NCBI GenBank assembly: GCA_965657645.1
Contig: CBFHOS010000002.1
Location: 1 to 64,000 of the forward strand
Source of the DNA: CBFHOS01 sp965657645
GTDB lineage: Bacteria > Pseudomonadota > Alphaproteobacteria > Puniceispirillales > Puniceispirillaceae
Length of the DNA stretch: 64,000 bases
Direction: 5' to 3'
In this document: positions 19,125-28,791 of the stretch, in pieces
How positions within the stretch are numbered: the stretch's first letter is position 1
How the letters are laid out: the number at the start of each line of letters is the position of its first letter
The notes under the pieces: generated by a model
What the model saw: the letters and a program-made list of their open reading frames with translations, nothing else
Databases searched by the model: none
Told to the model about the DNA's origin: nothing
Position numbers and translations under genes: made by a program

Positions 19125-20309
19125 CTAGCCGGTAAAGGCCTGCAGGCCGGTAATTGCACGGCCAAGAATGAGAGCATGCACATCATGTGTGCCCTCATAG
19201 GTGTTGACCGTCTCAAGATTCATCAAATGCCGCATCACGTGATATTCCTCGGCGATACCGTTGCCACCATGCATGTCACGCGCATTACGCACCATTGCCA
19301 GCGCCTTGCCACAGCTATTGCGTTTGATTGTTGAGATGTTTTCAGGCGGGCAATTGCCTTGATCAAGCAACTGGCCAACACGCAAACATGCCTGTAGGCC
19401 GATGCTGATTTCGGTATGCATATCGGCGAGCTTTAGCTGGATCAGCTGGTTATTGGCCAACGGGCGATTGAATTGCTTGCGGTCCAGCGTGTATTGGCGG
19501 GCCGCATCATAGCAAAATTCTGCCGCGCCCAATGTGCCCCAGGCAATGCCATAGCGGGCCTTGTTCAGACAGGAAAACGGGCCTTTCAATCCAGTTACCT
19601 CAGAGAACATATTATCCTCTGAAACAAAGGCATTATCCATCTGGATAGAACCGGTGATAGAGGCGCGCAGTGATAGCTTGCCCTCGATCTTTGGTGTGCT
19701 AAAGCCAGCACCAGCCGTTGCGCGCTCAACAACAAAGCCGCGAATGACCCCCTCCAGCTTGGCCCAGACCACGGCAATATCGGCAATAGGTGCGTTTGAA
19801 ATCCACATTTTGGCGCCGCTTAAATTATAGCCGCCGTCAACTTTAACGGCCTTTGTCACCATCCCGCCCGGATCAGATCCGTAATCAGGTTCGGTCAGGC
19901 CAAAACAGCCAATCATCTCACCGGTTGCGAGCTTTGGCAGAAATTTCTGCTTCTGTTCCTCGGTGCCAAATTCATTGATCGGGTGCATCACCAACGATGA
20001 TTGCACAGACATTGCCGAACGATAGCCCGAATCAATGGCCTCGATCTCACGCGCCGCCAAGCCATAGGACACATGGTTTACCCCGGCCCCTCCATATTCA
20101 TGCGGAATGGTTGACCCCAATAGGCCGAGTTCACCCATCTGGCGCATGATATCCGGGTCAAAGCGCTCTTCGCGGAAATCATCAATAACCCGTGGCAACA
20201 GCACATTGCGGGCGAATTGGCGCGCCGTATCGCGAACCATACGCTCTTCATCATTGAGCTGCTGATCGAGGAAAAACGGATCTTCCCAGTCAAAAATTGG
20301 CTTGCCCAT
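19125..20309 (-). CDS. gcdH: Glutaryl-CoA dehydrogenase
   Basis: FAD-dependent acyl-CoA dehydrogenase of about 394 residues that oxidises and decarboxylates glutaryl-CoA to crotonyl-CoA, feeding electrons to ETF, in lysine/tryptophan/glutarate degradation. The family motifs are [57 protein letters not shown], and the catalytic Glu in [17 protein letters not shown]. The Arg in the substrate pocket region and the [12 protein letters not shown] ending distinguish it from short-chain acyl-CoA dehydrogenases. It heads a two-gene unit with the family III CoA-transferase. The 198-bp gap to the divergent rpe gene holds the promoters of both. Confidence 0.93.
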   Translation of the reverse strand: MGKPIFDWEDPFFLDQQLNDEERMVRDTARQFARNVLLPRVIDDFREERFDPDIMRQMGELGLLGSTIPHEYGGAGVNHVSYGLAAREIEAIDSGYRSAMSVQSSLVMHPINEFGTEEQKQKFLPKLATGEMIGCFGLTEPDYGSDPGGMVTKAVKVDGGYNLSGAKMWISNAPIADIAVVWAKLEGVIRGFVVERATAGAGFSTPKIEGKLSLRASITGSIQMDNAFVSEDNMFSEVTGLKGPFSCLNKARYGIAWGTLGAAEFCYDAARQYTLDRKQFNRPLANNQLIQLKLADMHTEISIGLQACLRVGQLLDQGNCPPENISTIKRNSCGKALAMVRNARDMHGGNGIAEEYHVMRHLMNLETVNTYEGTHDVHALILGRAITGLQAFTG

Positions 20310-20507
20310 TTCACATAACCTTTTGATATATTCGTGACGTACAAAAAGACACTACACCTTAGATATCTAAAGTAAAACTACGGTGAGGCAATTTTGCGCG
20401 GGTGCGGGCGTGGGTAAAACCTATCATCACCTCTTGCGTGTCTGGTTTGTAGGTCTTAAGACTAATGCATATGTCGGGGCATATTTTCGGGCAATAGGGG
20501 CTATTTT

Positions 20508-21173
20508 ATGAGTGATGATATTATCATTGCGCCATCCATATTGGCGTCAGATTTCGGTAATCTATCGGCGGAAATTGCCGCGGTTGACCGCGCTGGTGCT
20601 GACTGGATTCATCTTGATGTGATGGATGGGCATTTTGTTCCCAACCTCACCTTTGGCCCGCCGATTATCGCCGCTGTTCGTGGGGCGAGTAAAAAGGTGT
20701 TTGACGCACATTTAATGGTGTCCAACCCCGATGCCCTATTAGAGAATTATGCTGGTGCGGGGGCTGATATTATCACTGTCCATGCCGAGGCTTGTGATCA
20801 CCTTGATCGGACCCTTGGTCGTATCCGCGAGCTTGGCTGTAAGGCTGGGGTGTCATTAAACCCGCACACGCCGCCGCAATGTCTTGATTATGTACTTGAT
20901 CGTCTTGATCTGATTTTGGTGATGACGGTCAATCCGGGCTTTGGTGGCCAATCCTTTATCCCGGCGATGGTTGATAAAATCGCGCTGATCAAGGACATGA
21001 TTGGTGATCGCGAAATCATTATCGAGGTTGATGGTGGTATCACCCCTGAAACCGCACCATCTGTGGTTGCCGCAGGGGCAACGGCACTGGTTGCTGGCTC
21101 GGCGATATTCAAAGGCGACGGCGAGGCTGGCTACGCCGAAAACATCACGGCAATCCGCACCGCTTGCCAATAA
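20508..21173 (+). CDS. rpe: Ribulose-phosphate 3-epimerase
   Basis: TIM-barrel enzyme of about 221 residues interconverting ribulose-5-phosphate and xylulose-5-phosphate in the pentose phosphate pathway. Signature motifs are [31 protein letters not shown] (metal-binding His/Asp), [23 protein letters not shown] and [12 protein letters not shown] (second Asp), followed by the phosphate-binding VAGSAIF. Length and motifs match the E. coli enzyme. ATG 20508 is preceded by AGGGG. It stands alone, divergent from gcdH and upstream of the glutathionyl-hydroquinone reductase gene. Confidence 0.97.
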   Translation: MSDDIIIAPSILASDFGNLSAEIAAVDRAGADWIHLDVMDGHFVPNLTFGPPIIAAVRGASKKVFDAHLMVSNPDALLENYAGAGADIITVHAEACDHLDRTLGRIRELGCKAGVSLNPHTPPQCLDYVLDRLDLILVMTVNPGFGGQSFIPAMVDKIALIKDMIGDREIIIEVDGGITPETAPSVVAAGATALVAGSAIFKGDGEAGYAENITAIRTACQ

Positions 21174-21260
21174 CCAGACACACGCAACGATTATGGCTGG
21201 CATTGGCTAACGGCCGGTGATATCGCTCGCACATGACTAACCAAAGTTAAGGTAAATATT

Positions 21261-22241
21261 ATGGGATTGCTGATAGACGGAAAATGGTCATCACAATGGT
21301 ATGACACAAAGGAAAGCAAGGGGCGCTTTGTGCGTGACGTTGCTAGAAACCGGAATTGGGTCACCCCAGACGGTAGCGCCGGACCAACAGGCGAGGCCGG
21401 TTTTGCGGCAGAAAGCGGCCGCTATCACCTCTATGTGTCCTATGCCTGTCCGTGGGCGCACCGGACATTGATATTCCGGCACCTTAAGGATTTAACCCCG
21501 CATATTTCTGTATCGGTGGTGCATCCGTTGATGCTTGATCAAGGCTGGACCTTCCAAACAGATTTTAACGGCGCGACAGGTGATGATCTGCTCGGCAAAT
21601 CCTATATGCACGAAGTTTATGTTGCGGATAATGAAAACGCATCTGGCCGGGTGACCGTGCCGGTTTTGTGGGACAAGCAACAGAACCGCATCGTGTCAAA
21701 TGAATCATCTGAAATTATCAGGATGTTCAACGCCGCCTTTGATGATCTGACGGGTAATGACGTTGATTATTGGCCGGAAGAAATGCGTGACGAGATTGAA
21801 GTCGTGAATGAGGATATCTATCACAACATCAATAACGGGGTTTATAAATCCGGCTTTGCGACGACTGTGGCGGCGTATGAAGAGGCGGTCACCAATTTGT
21901 TTGACTCGCTCGACCGGATGGAGAAACGCCTGACCACGAACCGCTATCTGATGGGTGCGCGGCTCACCGAGGCCGATTGGCGTTTCTTTGCGACATTGGT
22001 GCGCTTTGACCCGGTATATGTCGGGCATTTCAAATGTAACATGCGCCGGATCGTTGATTACCCAGCGATTTCTGGCTATATGCGCGAGCTCTATCAGATG
22101 GATGGCATTGCCGATACCGTCTTTATGGATCACATCAAAACGCATTATTACGCCAGCCATGACACGATCAATCCAACCGGCATTGTGCCTGTGGGGCCAG
22201 TGTTGAATTACGACGAACCACATAACCGCGGCGCGTTATAA
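21261..22241 (+). CDS. Glutathionyl-hydroquinone reductase (omega-type glutathione S-transferase)
   Basis: About 326 residues of the YqjG/ECM4 family, which uses glutathione to reduce glutathionyl-hydroquinones. The conserved N-terminal block includes GPTGEAGFAAESGRYHLYVS, and the catalytic Cys sits in YACPWAHRTLIFR. The C-terminal all-helical GST domain contains LTEADWRFFATLVRFDPVYVGHFKCN, a family hallmark. It is cytoplasmic and its role is quinone detoxification or recycling. ATG 21261 has AAGG upstream. It is convergent with the DegT aminotransferase gene. The 31-bp gap carries a repeated CAAGCGGCCG but no convincing terminator. Confidence 0.93.
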   Translation: MGLLIDGKWSSQWYDTKESKGRFVRDVARNRNWVTPDGSAGPTGEAGFAAESGRYHLYVSYACPWAHRTLIFRHLKDLTPHISVSVVHPLMLDQGWTFQTDFNGATGDDLLGKSYMHEVYVADNENASGRVTVPVLWDKQQNRIVSNESSEIIRMFNAAFDDLTGNDVDYWPEEMRDEIEVVNEDIYHNINNGVYKSGFATTVAAYEEAVTNLFDSLDRMEKRLTTNRYLMGARLTEADWRFFATLVRFDPVYVGHFKCNMRRIVDYPAISGYMRELYQMDGIADTVFMDHIKTHYYASHDTINPTGIVPVGPVLNYDEPHNRGAL

Positions 22242-22272
22242 GCCTCACCCCAAGCGGCCGTGCTCATTAAAT

Positions 22273-23478
22273 CTAATCAGCTCGCAAGCGGCCGATTAGT
22301 TCCTCTTCAATGATATCGGCGATCAAATCACAATCATCGAGATCAAAGGTTAGGGGCACGCGCATATCGAGGGTGGTGCCCAGCACGGTTAGGGTTGTTG
22401 GCAAGACCGGAATATCGTCAATATATTTCCAGCTATCATAGCGGCTGGTGAATGCCTTTGGTTCATCATCGCCAAACCATTTTAATTCAGCGCCACGGGC
22501 GGCGCAGGCGGCGACAAATTCTGGGATCTGGTCTTTGGCCAATCCCTCGGCGCGAAATTGGATTGATGATCCGACATAAAATTCGGCTTGTTTGCGGGCG
22601 GGGATGACCACGCCCTTCATTGCCGAAAAGCGGCTGTGTAACCGGTCATATAGCTGGTTCCAGCGATCAACATTTTCCTCAAGATTTGGTAATTGGGCCC
22701 GCAAAATGGCGGCGCGCATCTGGTCCATGCGGCCAGAATAATTTGGCGCATGCAGGCGGATTTTCTGAAACACATCTTCGGCCGGTATTGCCCCATGCCG
22801 CCCATACAGCATGTAGGAACCAGAGGACACAACCGCCCGCGCCGCGATCTCGGCATCGTTGGTTGTTAAAAACCCACCCTCGCCAGAATTCATATGTTTA
22901 TAGGTCTGGGTGGAAAACGCCGCGACCTTGCCAAAATTGCCAGAGCGGATACCGCGCCACTTGGCCCCCATCGTATGGGCGCAATCTTCGATCAGACAAA
23001 TATCATGCGAGGCACAAATCTCGACAACACGATCCATGTCGGCAATGTGACCGCGCATATGTGACAATAGCAAATATTTGGCCCCACTCTCGGCCGCCTT
23101 GGCATCCAGATCATCCAGATCAATGTGATAATTCTCATCGATATCGACCAATATCGGCACACCGCCGACATTGTGTATGGCACCGGGCACCGGGGCTAGC
23201 GTATAGGCGTTGGCTAGGACTTTATCGCCCGGCTTGACCCCACATACGCGCATTGCTAGCGCAATTGCATAGCCACCCGATGTACAGGCGACGCAATAAT
23301 CGACCTCCTGCCATTTGGCATATTCAATCTCCAACATGCTGGCTTCGCTGTCTTCGTCACCGGCAAGGTTATAGCGGTGCAATCGGCCTGTTTGCATGAT
23401 TTCCACGGCACGGGCAATGCCCTCACTGGGGATTGATTCTTGCTGGGTAAAGGCTTTTGTAAAAACGCTCTTTGTCAT
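22273..23478 (-). CDS. DegT/DnrJ/EryC1/StrS-family PLP aminotransferase paired with an MttB-like gene
   Basis: About 401 residues of fold-type I. PLP-site features are CTSGGYAIALAMRVCG near the N terminus, IEDCAHTMGAKWRG (cofactor Asp) and the Schiff-base Lys in FSTQTYKHMNSGEGGF. The NSGEGG form resembles scyllo-inosose-type aminotransferases. DegT enzymes usually aminate keto-sugars or inositols in antibiotic, lipopolysaccharide or compatible-solute synthesis. Here it starts only 10 bp after an MttB-family methyltransferase gene on the same strand, with no sugar-nucleotide genes nearby, so the two probably act together on a methylated amine or amino-polyol. The actual substrate is unknown. 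Confidence 0.82.
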   Translation of the reverse strand: MTKSVFTKAFTQQESIPSEGIARAVEIMQTGRLHRYNLAGDEDSEASMLEIEYAKWQEVDYCVACTSGGYAIALAMRVCGVKPGDKVLANAYTLAPVPGAIHNVGGVPILVDIDENYHIDLDDLDAKAAESGAKYLLLSHMRGHIADMDRVVEICASHDICLIEDCAHTMGAKWRGIRSGNFGKVAAFSTQTYKHMNSGEGGFLTTNDAEIAARAVVSSGSYMLYGRHGAIPAEDVFQKIRLHAPNYSGRMDQMRAAILRAQLPNLEENVDRWNQLYDRLHSRFSAMKGVVIPARKQAEFYVGSSIQFRAEGLAKDQIPEFVAACAARGAELKWFGDDEPKAFTSRYDSWKYIDDIPVLPTTLTVLGTTLDMRVPLTFDLDDCDLIADIIEEELIGRLRAD

Positions 23479-23488
23479 AATAGATCTC

Positions 23489-25081
23489 TTATATCGGGTG
23501 TTTTTTCATCCGGTTTGATTGCAGGTGGATGGTGAAATTATCACGGATCCATCGATCGGCATCCGCCGGTATGTAGTCTGGATAATGCGTGTCCAAAATA
23601 TCGGTGGCGGCAAGGCGTGCCGTCGTCCATGCATCGGGTGCACCGGTTTCAGCCCACGTCGCTGGATTGTCCCTATTAGCGAGCTTTGGGTAGTAATAGT
23701 CACGCAGCATCGATTGCATCGTATGGTCGCCGCCGAGAAAATGCCCGACATTCATAACGGCCTCATGAATGGCATCATAACCCAGCGTTTCTTCATTCAC
23801 TTCGATGCCGCGAATGGCACGATTGACGTTGCTGAGCATTTCATTATCCAGAATGAAAGCCTCAAAGGATACGCCAAGCAGGCTCGCCATCATGCCGGCG
23901 GATTCGTAAATCATATTCGCCCCGCCTAGTCCGGCGGCAAGCGATGACAGGGCCTTTTCCGCGCCCATCTGGGCATCAACCGCCTTGGCATCTGCCATCG
24001 AGGCGGCGACACCGCCGGGCAGGCCAAGATGGTTGGCGATTTGGGCCGAGGCCGCGTTCAATATCGATATCTCACCGCCGCTACCTGAAAACGCGCCGGT
24101 GCGCAGATCAATGACAAACGGCCAGTTTGAAAAAACCATCGGATGACCGGGCGCCATAATATTAACCAGCATCAGACCAGCCAGCGTTTCCGCCGTGGTC
24201 TGGGCCAGCATGCCGGCAAGCGGCGCGGGTGCGGTGGCACCGGATTGGGCGGCGATAATCGAATTGATCGGAATATTATGCACGACACAGGCTTTGGTTA
24301 CGCTAACCGCATCCTCGCCATAACGCATCGGCGAAATTACCGGACTGATATGGGCCTTACAGAATGGCCGCTTGGCAAAGGCGCCATCACCGCCCAGCAC
24401 ACGGTCGAAAATACTAACGATCGGGGCGACATGTTCGCCAAGGGTAAAGCTGGTGCCGACATGTTTTTGCGTGCCCGCCAATAGGGCATAGACCGTGTTC
24501 ACATCGAGTTCAAAAATATCAGGAACATCAGTCGCCACACAGCACCGCGTGAACCAGCTGATATTTTCCAGCCGGTCAATCAGCCGGGTAAAATCATACA
24601 GATCATCCAAGGTCGAGGCACGGTATAATCCGGTTTCAATATCCAGCGTTTCAACCGCCGCACCACCAGTTCCGTAATAAACACGGTCGCCACCAATCTC
24701 GAAATCATGGGCCGGATCACGGCCATGAAGGACAAATTTTTTGGGGGCGTGATTGATGACATCCTCGACCATCGCCCGCGAAAAACACAATCGTCCATCC
24801 TTGTTGAGACTAGCGCCTTTGGCCAGTGCCATCGCCTCAAATTCGGGCGGCACTTCGCCCATGCCGAGCTCGGCCAATAGCCGGTATGCCGTATTCATAA
24901 TCGCGGCAAGATCATTTTCGCTGAGCGGTTTGTAGGCGCCGCCACGTTGGCCGGGGGGACAGGGGCTAGCGATAGCGCCTTCTGTTTGACGCTGGGCTTT
25001 GCGCGACGCGCGGCCACCGGCACGCCCTGATTGACTTGCCGTCTTTTTACCAACATCATTTTTGTGCAAATTAGAATTCAT
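23489..25081 (-). CDS. MttB-superfamily methyltransferase, non-pyrrolysine (quaternary or tertiary amine:corrinoid type)
   Basis: About 530 residues. After a basic, low-complexity N-terminal stretch (about 45 residues, Lys/Arg/Gly/Gln rich) comes the TIM-barrel typical of trimethylamine methyltransferase MttB. Characteristic stretches include GRDPAHDFEIGGDRVYYGTGGAAVETLD, HVGTSFTLGEH and NDGGAEISILNAA-like GGEISILNAASAQIANHLG. There is no in-frame TAG, so pyrrolysine is absent. Such members (MtgB, MtpB, MtcB) take methyl groups from glycine betaine, proline betaine or carnitine and pass them to a corrinoid protein. No corrinoid protein, RamA or methyl-corrinoid:THF methyltransferase is in the window. 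It is divergent from a dimethylglycine dehydrogenase-like gene, which supports a methylated-amine role. Confidence 0.85.
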   Translation of the reverse strand: MNSNLHKNDVGKKTASQSGRAGGRASRKAQRQTEGAIASPCPPGQRGGAYKPLSENDLAAIMNTAYRLLAELGMGEVPPEFEAMALAKGASLNKDGRLCFSRAMVEDVINHAPKKFVLHGRDPAHDFEIGGDRVYYGTGGAAVETLDIETGLYRASTLDDLYDFTRLIDRLENISWFTRCCVATDVPDIFELDVNTVYALLAGTQKHVGTSFTLGEHVAPIVSIFDRVLGGDGAFAKRPFCKAHISPVISPMRYGEDAVSVTKACVVHNIPINSIIAAQSGATAPAPLAGMLAQTTAETLAGLMLVNIMAPGHPMVFSNWPFVIDLRTGAFSGSGGEISILNAASAQIANHLGLPGGVAASMADAKAVDAQMGAEKALSSLAAGLGGANMIYESAGMMASLLGVSFEAFILDNEMLSNVNRAIRGIEVNEETLGYDAIHEAVMNVGHFLGGDHTMQSMLRDYYYPKLANRDNPATWAETGAPDAWTTARLAATDILDTHYPDYIPADADRWIRDNFTIHLQSNRMKKHPI

Positions 25082-25129
25082 TATTACCTAGATGTTTATT
25101 AGACCTTGCAATGGTAATTTTGCATTCTG

Positions 25130-25141
25130 ATCATTAATGAT
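25130..25141. promoter_or_regulatory. 12-bp perfect palindrome between mttB-like and dmgdh-like genes
   Basis: ATCATTAATGAT is an exact palindrome in the 91-bp divergent gap, 49 bp from the MttB-like start and 32 bp from the flavoprotein start. Its placement suits an operator controlling both genes. No regulator gene adjoins it, so the binding protein is unknown; chance occurrence in AT-rich DNA is possible. Confidence 0.35.
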
Positions 25142-25172
25142 GAATATGCTCATGACAAGAGGGCTTAGCTAA

Positions 25173-27590
25173 ATGAGACAACAGGCGCGTGTGGTAATCA
25201 TTGGTGGCGGTATTGCTGGTTGTTCGGCGCTATATCATTTGACGAAAGAGGGATGGAGCGACGTCATGCTCGTGGAGCGTGATGAGCTAACCTCGGGAAC
25301 GACGTGGCATTCGGCGGCGCAGGTTACTCAATTTGGTGGCAACCAGACTTTTGTCGCGCTCAAACGCCATTCGATTAATCTGTATCGTGAGCTCGCGGCG
25401 GATGCTGATTTCCCGATCAATTATCACATCACCGGCGGCATGCGGCTGGGCTATAATCAAGACCAGATGGATATCTACAAACACTATATCGCCATGGCCA
25501 AAGGCGTCGGTGTTGATTTTGAATTGATCGATGCCGATGAGGTCGGTCGCCGTCATCCATTGATGCAAACCGATAATATTCTGGGCGCATGGTGGGATCC
25601 CCTTGATGGTGATATTGACCCCAGCCAGTTAACCCAAGCGCTCGCCCGCAAGGCGCGTGAGGCCGGTGCCGAGATTAGCCGTTTTAATCCGGTCGAAGCC
25701 CTCACACAAAAGCCGGATGACAGCTGGATTGTTCACACCAAAAATGGCGATATCGATGCCGAGATTATCGTTAATGCTGGCGGTTATCGGGTGAATGAAA
25801 TTGGCGCGATGATGGGGGTCGAACATCCGGTCATCTCGATGGAACACATGTATTTCCTAACCGATCCGATCGCCGAATTAGAGGCGATGGATGCGCGTGT
25901 TCCGATCATCCGTGATCCGGGTGATGATTTCTATAGCCGCCAAGAAAAGAATGGCTTGCTGGTCGGGGTTTATGAACAATCATGCAAGACCTTTGGCATG
26001 GACGGTATTGATCCCAATTTCACCATGTCCCTATGTCCGAATGATCTGGACCGGTGCTTGGATAATATGGACGGCATTTTCCAACGCCTGCCATGCCTGA
26101 CCGAGACTGGTATTCATACGGTGGTAAACGGACCGATTACCTATTCCGCCGATGGAATGCCGTTGGTTGGACCGATCCCCGGCAAGCGCAACGCCTTTTG
26201 CATTATCGGTCTTCGCGCGGGTATTGGCGAGGGTGGTGGTCACGGCAAATTGCTGGCTGAACACATTGTTCATGGTGAATGTGAGTGGGATGCGTGGTTC
26301 CTTGATCCGCGCCGTTTCACTAGCCACGCCAACACCGAATTTACCATGTTGAAATCGATTGAAGATTATCAACTCGAATTTCATTATCACATGCCGCATG
26401 AGGAACGCCCCGCTGGCCGGTTGGCAAAAACAACGCCACTTTATCCGGTGTTGCATGATCTAGGTGCCGAGTTTGGCGTGGTTAACGGCTGGGAGCGGCC
26501 AATGTTCTACAAGCCGGATGCGGATTTTGTCGATATTCCGTCCTATCGTTACACACCTACAAGAGAGGTGATCGGTGCCGAGATTACGCATTTGCAACAT
26601 CATGTCGGGGTGATGGAGGTGAATGGCTTTGCGCGGTTTGAAATTACCGGAGCGGGGGCGTTTGATTTTCTGGACCGGATGATTTGCGGCGCCATGCCCG
26701 CGCGTAATGGCAAGGTTACGCTGGCTTATATGCTTACTGAAAGAGGGTCTATCTTGTCGGAAATTACCATCGCCAGATTGGCCGATGACCGGTTTATGGT
26801 TGGCTCTGCCGCCGCCGCAGAATGGCATGACCGTGACTGGCTAGAGCGGCATTGCCCGCGTGATGGCTCGGTGGTGATCACCAACATGACCAATAGCCAT
26901 ACGATCCTAGTGCTGGCCGGACCGAAATCGCGTGCGCTATTGGCCGGTCTTGCCCTGCGTGATGATGTGTCGGCGGATGGGTTGCCGTGGTTGACGGCAA
27001 AGCCGGTCACCATTGGCCATGCGCGGGCGCTGGCGATGGCTGTTAGCTTTTCTGGCGAACTTGCCTTCGAACTTCATATCGCCAATGAGGCGCTTTATCT
27101 CGCCTATAAACTCATTACCGAGGCGGGCGTTGCCTTTAACCTGAAACCATTCGGGCTTTATGCGGCCGAATCCATGCGGTTGGAAAAAGGTTTCGGTCAT
27201 TGGAAAACCGATTTTATTTATGAGCACACACCGTTTGAATCCGGTCTTGATCGATTTGTGCGGATGACCAAGCCAGACTTTATCGGCAAGGACGCGCTTA
27301 TTGTCCGCCACAAAGAAGGGGCACGGTTTGAACAACGGTTAATGGCGGTTGATGCCGATCATGCGCCCGCCCATGCCGGTGATCCGATATATGCCGATGG
27401 CGTGCAATGGGGCAGTGTGACCTCTGGCGGATGGGGCCACCGTGTTGGCAAGAACATTGTGCTGGCCCATGTTAAAACAGGCGCGCCGCGCACCGGACTA
27501 TCGGTTGAAATATTGGGCGAGGAATACGCCCTTACCGATCAAGTCGGGGCCTTTTATGATCCTGATTTTGAACTGGTGCGGGGCACATAA
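25173..27590 (+). CDS. Dimethylglycine/sarcosine dehydrogenase-like flavoprotein with aminomethyltransferase (GcvT) domain
   Basis: About 805 residues. The N-terminal D-amino acid oxidase fold has RVVIIGGGIAGCSALYHLT and the SGTTWHSAA motif whose His carries covalent FAD in DMGDH/SarDH. A central FAO_M linker follows, near residues 370-430. The C-terminal half is a GcvT-like domain (from about residue 440; HHVGVMEVNGFARFEITGAGAFDFLDRM, RLEKGFGHWKTDF), which binds tetrahydrofolate and captures the released one-carbon unit. It oxidatively demethylates N-methylated glycines, and ETF is the usual acceptor. It is divergent from the MttB-like/DegT unit, suggesting stepwise demethylation of a quaternary amine. 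Its formaldehyde side-product could be handled by adhC/fghA at 11.6-13.6 kb. Confidence 0.9.
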   Translation: MRQQARVVIIGGGIAGCSALYHLTKEGWSDVMLVERDELTSGTTWHSAAQVTQFGGNQTFVALKRHSINLYRELAADADFPINYHITGGMRLGYNQDQMDIYKHYIAMAKGVGVDFELIDADEVGRRHPLMQTDNILGAWWDPLDGDIDPSQLTQALARKAREAGAEISRFNPVEALTQKPDDSWIVHTKNGDIDAEIIVNAGGYRVNEIGAMMGVEHPVISMEHMYFLTDPIAELEAMDARVPIIRDPGDDFYSRQEKNGLLVGVYEQSCKTFGMDGIDPNFTMSLCPNDLDRCLDNMDGIFQRLPCLTETGIHTVVNGPITYSADGMPLVGPIPGKRNAFCIIGLRAGIGEGGGHGKLLAEHIVHGECEWDAWFLDPRRFTSHANTEFTMLKSIEDYQLEFHYHMPHEERPAGRLAKTTPLYPVLHDLGAEFGVVNGWERPMFYKPDADFVDIPSYRYTPTREVIGAEITHLQHHVGVMEVNGFARFEITGAGAFDFLDRMICGAMPARNGKVTLAYMLTERGSILSEITIARLADDRFMVGSAAAAEWHDRDWLERHCPRDGSVVITNMTNSHTILVLAGPKSRALLAGLALRDDVSADGLPWLTAKPVTIGHARALAMAVSFSGELAFELHIANEALYLAYKLITEAGVAFNLKPFGLYAAESMRLEKGFGHWKTDFIYEHTPFESGLDRFVRMTKPDFIGKDALIVRHKEGARFEQRLMAVDADHAPAHAGDPIYADGVQWGSVTSGGWGHRVGKNIVLAHVKTGAPRTGLSVEILGEEYALTDQVGAFYDPDFELVRGT

Positions 27591-27602
27591 TCGGGACGGC
27601 GG

Positions 27603-28616
27603 TTATTCGGTTTTTGAGGCTGACTTTTGTTTGTGCGGGGATGTGCCAAGATGGGTTTCGCCGCGTTGCTTGGCGAGGGCAATTTGCTTTTGACGCTCGG
27701 CAAAACGCTTTACCCGATCTGGATCCTGTGTCGCTTTGCAATGGTGACAGCTAATCCCATCAACATAATCTTCATGCGCCATTTCGTCTTGGCTTAGCGG
27801 CATGCGGCAGGCGTGACACATGCCATAACTGCCCGGCTGGAGATTGTGGTCAACCGCGACACGGCTATCAAAAACGAAACACTCGCCTTCCCATTTGCTC
27901 TGCGTGGTTGGGATTTCTTCCAGATATTTCAGAATACCGCCCTTTAGATGATAAACCTCGTCAAAGCCGAAATCCTGCATTAACGCGCTGGCCTTTTCAC
28001 AGCGGATACCACCGGTGCAATACATCGCAACTTTCTTTGGCCGGGCATCGGGATCATTATTGGCTAAATTTTCGGCCCATTCGGGAAAATCACGGAAATT
28101 GACTGTGTTCGGATCAACCGCGCCAGGAAACATGCCGATCGCGGTTTCATAGGTGTTTCTGGTATCAATCAGCATCACGTCAGGATCAGCAATCAGCGCG
28201 TTCCAATCCTGTGGCTCTACATAGGTACCGGTTTTCTCGGCTGGCTTGATCTCTGGGCGGCCCATCGTGACAATTTCCTTTTTCAGCCGGACTTTCATCC
28301 GCAGAAAAGCCTGTTTCTGGCTAAAGGAAAACTTCATCGAGATACCGTCAAAGCGCGGTTCTGCTTCGATCCATGCAAGGATGTTTGTCATCCCATTTGC
28401 CGGTGCGCAGATGGTGCCATTGATCCCTTCTTCGGCCAGAAGAATAGTCCCCAGCGCGCCAGCATCGTCACATAGTTTTTGGATCACCGGCTGTAATTTC
28501 TCAAAATCAGGCAGGCTGGCAAATTTATACAAGGCGGCAACGACAAAGAGGTCGCCGTTAGTCTCACGCTTGGCCGTTTCCAGCATTTCATGCATCTCGG
28601 TGATCAGCTGTGCCAT
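27603..28616 (-). CDS. trhO: tRNA uridine(34) hydroxylase TrhO (rhodanese-domain protein, YceA family)
   Basis: About 337 residues. An N-terminal acylphosphatase-like domain (LFVVAALYKFASLPDFEKLQ, LLAEEGINGTICAP) precedes a rhodanese domain with the active-site loop CTGGIRCEKASALM. A C-terminal zinc-type Cys cluster follows, with CHACRMPLSQ and CHHC pairs, then a basic tail. TrhO catalyses O2-dependent 5-hydroxylation of U34 in several tRNAs, the first step to mo5U/cmo5U. ATG 28616 is chosen because homology starts there. The frame is open 74 codons further upstream, but that part shows no family resemblance and would run into the promoter region of the divergent dioxygenase gene. It is convergent with the DMGDH-like gene. 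Confidence 0.93.
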   Translation of the reverse strand: MAQLITEMHEMLETAKRETNGDLFVVAALYKFASLPDFEKLQPVIQKLCDDAGALGTILLAEEGINGTICAPANGMTNILAWIEAEPRFDGISMKFSFSQKQAFLRMKVRLKKEIVTMGRPEIKPAEKTGTYVEPQDWNALIADPDVMLIDTRNTYETAIGMFPGAVDPNTVNFRDFPEWAENLANNDPDARPKKVAMYCTGGIRCEKASALMQDFGFDEVYHLKGGILKYLEEIPTTQSKWEGECFVFDSRVAVDHNLQPGSYGMCHACRMPLSQDEMAHEDYVDGISCHHCKATQDPDRVKRFAERQKQIALAKQRGETHLGTSPHKQKSASKTE

Positions 28617-28791
28617 CTGTTCTAGTCTCTTATTAACCCGCCAAAGGGATGTCCCATTAATCCGGCGAAACCTACCACTCAATGATCGGTTTTCCAAGCG
28701 TCTGACGCATCTGGGATATTGCCGGTTGGTTGTGTTTAGTGGCATCTTATGGCAATTGAATGGTTCGTTGAATTCTTTGGGGGGACAAGTG

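Noticed and set aside
22250..22294. CAAGCGGCCG direct repeat between the hydroquinone reductase and DegT genes
   Set aside because: Only 10 bp, partly in coding sequence, and no stable terminator structure is formed.
23489..25081. Pyrrolysine-containing MttB
   Set aside because: The frame runs without an in-frame TAG, so a pyrrolysine version is excluded here.
25082..25172. Glycine or cobalamin riboswitch before the DMGDH-like gene
   Set aside because: The gap is only 91 bp and has no recognisable conserved riboswitch core.
28246..28791. N-terminal 182 codons preceding the BBOX-like dioxygenase in the same frame
   Set aside because: They lie antisense to trhO and show no family resemblance; the conserved protein starts at 28792 after a good ribosome-binding site.
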